Assembly: GCA_949358305.1 (NCBI GenBank)
Contig: CASHSZ010000007.1
Coordinates: 186,001 to 250,000 of the forward strand
Direction: 5' to 3'
DNA: 64,000 bases
Source: Strigamia acuminata
Lineage: Eukaryota; Arthropoda; Chilopoda; Geophilomorpha; Linotaeniidae
In this document: piece after piece, positions 60,857 through 64,000 of the stretch
Position numbering within the stretch: the first letter of the stretch is position 1
Layout: each line of letters starts with the position of its first letter
Made by a program: the position numbers and the translations under genes
The notes under the pieces: generated by a model
Seen by the model: only the letters and a program-made list of their open reading frames with translations
What the model was told of the DNA's origin: nothing
The model's database searches: none

Positions 60857-62008
60857 CGTCAAATTCCGTCAAATTCCGTCAAAATGTGTCAAAATCCGTC
60901 AAATTCCGTCAAATTCCGTCAAATTCCGTCAAATTTTGTCAAAATCCGTCAAAATCCGCCAAAATCCGTCAAATTCCGTCAAAATCCGTCAAATTTTGTC
61001 AAAATCCGTCAAATTCCGTCAAATTCCGTCAAATTCCGTCAAAATCCGTCAAAATCCGTCAAATTCCGTCAAAATCCATCAAATTTTGTCAAAATCCGTC
61101 AAATTCCGTCAAATTTTGTCAAGTTCCGTCAAATTCCGTCAAATTCCGTCAAATTCCGTCAAAATCCGTCAAATTCCGTCAAATTTTGTCAAATTTCGTC
61201 AAAATTTGTCAAAATCCGTCAAAATCCGTCAAATTCCGTCAAACTTTGTCAAAATCCGTCAAAATCTGTCAAAATCCGTCAAATTCCGTCAAAATCCATC
61301 AAATTTTGTCAAAATCCGTCAAATTCCGTCAAATTTTGTCAAATTCCGTCAAATTTTGTCACATTCCGTCAAATTCCGTCAAAATCCGTCAAAATCCGCC
61401 AAAATCCGTCAAATTCCGTCAAATTTTGTCAAAATCCGTCAAAATCCGTCAAAATCCGTCAAATTCCGTCAAAATCCGCCAAATTCCGTCAAATTCCGTC
61501 AAAATCCGTCAAAATCCGTCAAAATCCGTCAAAATCCGTCAAATTCCGTCAAAATCCGTCAAATTTTGTCAAAATCCGTCAAATTCCGTCAAATTCCGTC
61601 AAATTCCGTCAAAATCCGTCAAAATCCGTCAAATTCCGTCAAAATCCATCAAATTTTGTCAAAATCCGTCAAATTCCGTCAAATTTTGTCAAATTCCGTC
61701 AAATTCTGTCAAATTCCGTCAAATTCCGTCAAAATCCATCAAAATCCGTCAAAATCCGTCAAATTTTGTCAAAATCCGTCAAATTCCGTCAAATTCCGTC
61801 AAATTCCGTCAAAATCCGTCAAAATCCGTCAAATTCCGTCAAAATCCATCAAATTTTGTCAAAATCCGTCAAATTCCGTCAAATTTTGTCAAATTTCGTC
61901 AAATTCTGTCAAATTCCGTCAAATTCCGTCAAAATCCATCAAAATCCGTCAAATTCCGTCAAATTTTGTCAAAATCCGTCAAAATCCGTCAAATTCCGTC
62001 AAATTTTG
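60857..62008 (+). repeat. Satellite array S4
   Basis: About 115 units in the TCCGTCAAA orientation. Variant monomers repeat at exactly 200 bp: AAAATCCATC at 61641 and 61841, AAATTCTGTC at 61701 and 61901, indicating 20-unit higher-order repeats. All three plus frames are open and encode the same peptide repeat; not called as genes. Confidence 0.97.
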
Positions 62009-62027
62009 TGAAGAGTTCTTACAACTC
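62009..62027 (-). repeat. Terminal 19 bp of a family 1 LTR
   Basis: TGAAGAGTTCTTACAACTC is the reverse complement of 9531-9549, the 3' end of the M1a LTR. Its CA end touches satellite; the rest is cut off by the M2b LTR and may continue beyond the window. Confidence 0.82.
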
Positions 62028-62251
62028 TGCAGTGTTTTGCAATGATTACCTTTAAATTGATTATGTAAATAATGTGTGACTCGAGATATTGTTGATTGCA
62101 ATAATGGTTAATTGGTTTTTCACGACAATTGATGTAACCCGGACAACGGAGTTCCGGAATTTAGTCTGCTCGAATGAATGAATAAATGAGTGAAGCAGTA
62201 GGAATTCCTCTGAGCCAAAATGACTGAGTGTTTATTCAGTGGAACAATTCA
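62028..62251 (+). repeat. M2b 5' LTR
   Basis: 224 bp; about two differences from M2a. Confidence 0.94.
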
Positions 62252-62704
62252 ATGGTATCCACGATTTGCGGACGAGCGCCGCAATATCTGAGACTGTGAG
62301 TAGTCATTGGTCATTAATCGCGATTTTGTGTATTTTCGGCCGTGTTTTGGGTCGATTTTGTGCCCGGCGATCCCGTGGAAGTCGCAGACGAGCGACGATC
62401 GTCGCGACGACGTTCGTAGTATCGCAGGGAAGCCTTACGCCAGAGGAGCGGGGCGAAAAAAGCGATTTTGAAGACGATTTGGGTCGGTTTCGGCCGTCAA
62501 TTCCGTTGAAGTCGCAGACGAGCGACGGTCGTCGAGGCAACGTTTCGTAGTTTCGCAGAGAAGCCTCACGCCGGCGAGACGAGGCGAAAAAGCGATTTTG
62601 GAGTCGAATTTCGAGGACGAATCACGAGAACGATTCGAAGACGCGAATTTCGAACAGGATTTCGAAGGCAAGTCACGCGACAAGTCGATTTTTGACCAAG
62701 CCAG
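62252..62704 (+). promoter_or_regulatory. M2b leader
   Basis: Primer site at 62253 and the 130-bp repeat pair (GTCGCAGACG at 62381 and 62511), as in M2a. Confidence 0.75.
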
Positions 62705-64000
62705 ATGGCGCAACCCATGTTAGGGAATCTTCCACCGTTCAAAGGGGCCACGTGGCAGGAATGGCTCACGTGGAAAGAAATGCTGGTTCAGTACGTGAAA
62801 CTGAACGACGTGGAAAAGGACAAGCAAGCGGCGCTTCTCCTGACCACAGTTGGAACCCCCATGTATGATAAAATTAAGAGGTTGCTGCACCCGAAGGAGA
62901 TAGCGACGCTCGGTTTGGAGGCGATCGTTGAGGCGGTCGATTTACACTTCAAAACCGTAGACACGCCGTATATGGCTCGCCAGCGATTCGGGGCGAAGAG
63001 ACGCAAGCCAGGAGAGTCGGTGGACACGTATATCGCCGACTTGCGCGTGTTGGCGCAGAGATGCAACTTTTTAACAAAGGACGAGACCGACAACGCAATA
63101 GTGGAGCAGGTGGTACGCGGCATCAAAAATCCAGTTTTGGTGCGAGAAATTTTGCTCAACATGCCGTTGACCGTTCTGGAGGTGACGAAACGTGCGGTGG
63201 CCCACGAGATGGCACACATGGCGGCTGAAAGTAAAGATGAAGCATTGCCAGTAGTCGATTCGGACAGCGCTCCGTCGACTTCTGCCGTGGTGCTGCAGAC
63301 CACGGCAAATTTTCGGCGGAATGGACAGAGAGGAAGGGGTCAAACTTTTGGCCCGCCAACGCCAGCGAGTACATCAGCAGGGCGTGGCGGACGAGGTGGA
63401 GGTTTTCAGCGACCTTGGCGCGGGCGCCAAGAGTCGTCGAGGGCACGAGTAGGACGACCGTTCAAACGGGACGGCACTCCGGTGCAATGTTTCAGGTGCG
63501 GCGGCCCCCACTTTGTGAGGGACTGTCCGTACGACCCCCTTTTTGGGCCATCCGGCGCGCCCATTCCGAAGACGACTGGTAGACTGACTGGTAATTGGGT
63601 TAGAACTGGAGGAGAAACTGACCAAACCTGCCCCATGGTGTCATTTCCGACGGATACCGACGGTGCGAGTGGCGGTGGCGCCCCAGAGGAAAATTGGCGA
63701 CAACGTCGGGTCCCCGTCAACGCCATCCAAGAGCAAGAAGAGGAAGATTACGCGCTGTTCCAGTTGGGCAGCTCTCGAGCGCGGCCACCTCCATTGATGG
63801 TTCACGCGCTTGTGAACACGTTTAATTTTGATTTTTTATTAGATACGGGAAGCGAGCTTTCCATCCTCAACGTCAATGATTGCAACATCTTATTGACCAG
63901 AGGTTTGATTGACATGCGGGACATTAAGGTGTCTACGGTTAGACTTTATGCATATCAGCAACAACCTGTAGAGGTGTTGGGGGTGGTACAAGTCCATTTG
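62705..64000 (+). CDS. gag-pol: M2b gag-pol, first 432 codons
   Basis: MAQPMLGNLPPF start; Gag core, Gly/Arg region, short zinc knuckle CFRCGGPHFVRDC, and protease LLDTGSELS near residue 378. No stop or shift is seen up to the window edge. It differs from M2a at a few codons (for example WKE for WKK near residue 25). Confidence 0.94.
   Translation, partial: MAQPMLGNLPPFKGATWQEWLTWKEMLVQYVKLNDVEKDKQAALLLTTVGTPMYDKIKRLLHPKEIATLGLEAIVEAVDLHFKTVDTPYMARQRFGAKRRKPGESVDTYIADLRVLAQRCNFLTKDETDNAIVEQVVRGIKNPVLVREILLNMPLTVLEVTKRAVAHEMAHMAAESKDEALPVVDSDSAPSTSAVVLQTTANFRRNGQRGRGQTFGPPTPASTSAGRGGRGGGFQRPWRGRQESSRARVGRPFKRDGTPVQCFRCGGPHFVRDCPYDPLFGPSGAPIPKTTGRLTGNWVRTGGETDQTCPMVSFPTDTDGASGGGAPEENWRQRRVPVNAIQEQEEEDYALFQLGSSRARPPPLMVHALVNTFNFDFLLDTGSELSILNVNDCNILLTRGLIDMRDIKVSTVRLYAYQQQPVEVLGVVQVHL

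Larger units (their letters stand above)
62028..64000 (+). mobile_element. M2b: gypsy element, 3' part outside window
   Basis: 5' LTR, leader and gag-pol start at the same offsets as M2a, with a handful of substitutions. It has inserted in a family 1 LTR remnant. Confidence 0.95.

Overview
The window is a stretch of eukaryotic, probably invertebrate, repeat-rich chromosome with no host gene that I can recognise. Almost every base belongs to LTR retrotransposons (Ty3/gypsy and Ty1/copia) nested inside one another, or to a 10-bp satellite. The gypsy elements have a gag and integrase style like the mag / K02A2.6 group, the copia elements carry an initiator tRNA-Met primer site, and one gypsy carries a tRNA-Gln primer site. 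An arthropod or other invertebrate fits, but this is inference from element types only. All identities below were judged by eye.

Names used here: M1a, M1b (mag-like family 1, 213-bp LTR); M2a, M2b (family 2, 224-bp LTR); M3 (family 3, 216-bp LTR); MH (mosaic of M3-type 5' part and M2-type 3' part); O1 (a different gypsy with a 1.56-kb LTR); Cop-A, Cop-B, Cop-C1, Cop-C2 (copia elements).

Layout. 1-9549: M1a (+), cut by Cop-A (-, 1770-7984). 9550-12406: M1b (+), 5'-deleted, sharing an LTR with M1a. 12407-15016: two satellite arrays head to head, turning at base 13712. 15017-27653: M3 (+), cut by Cop-C1 (-, 16311-22714), with a 547-bp solo-LTR-like insert in its 3' LTR. 27654-28156: satellite. 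28157-54751: O1 (-), cut in gag by Cop-B (+, 32469-51610), itself cut by Cop-C2 (-, 33552-40083) and M2a (+, 44188-50006). 52990-59590: an apparently perfect 3302-bp tandem duplication carrying the O1 5' LTR plus the start of MH. 58054-60856: rest of MH (+). 60857-62008: satellite. 62009-62027: terminal remnant of a family 1 LTR. 62028-64000: M2b (+), running off the window.

Five nested insertions (Cop-A, Cop-B, Cop-C1, Cop-C2, M2a) and the solo LTR have matching 5-bp target duplications, and the host reading frame closes exactly when the insert is ignored. Paired LTRs look identical or differ by about one base, so the nest grew recently and quickly. Cop-A, Cop-C1 and Cop-C2 keep complete gag-pol frames; M2a lacks only its C-terminal tail through a one-base shift. 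O1 joins gag to pol by a textbook -1 frameshift signal. Five of six satellite borders fall exactly on LTR ends, and all mag-like elements share an undescribed-looking conserved tail after integrase; together these suggest a satellite-associated (heterochromatic or centromere-like) niche.
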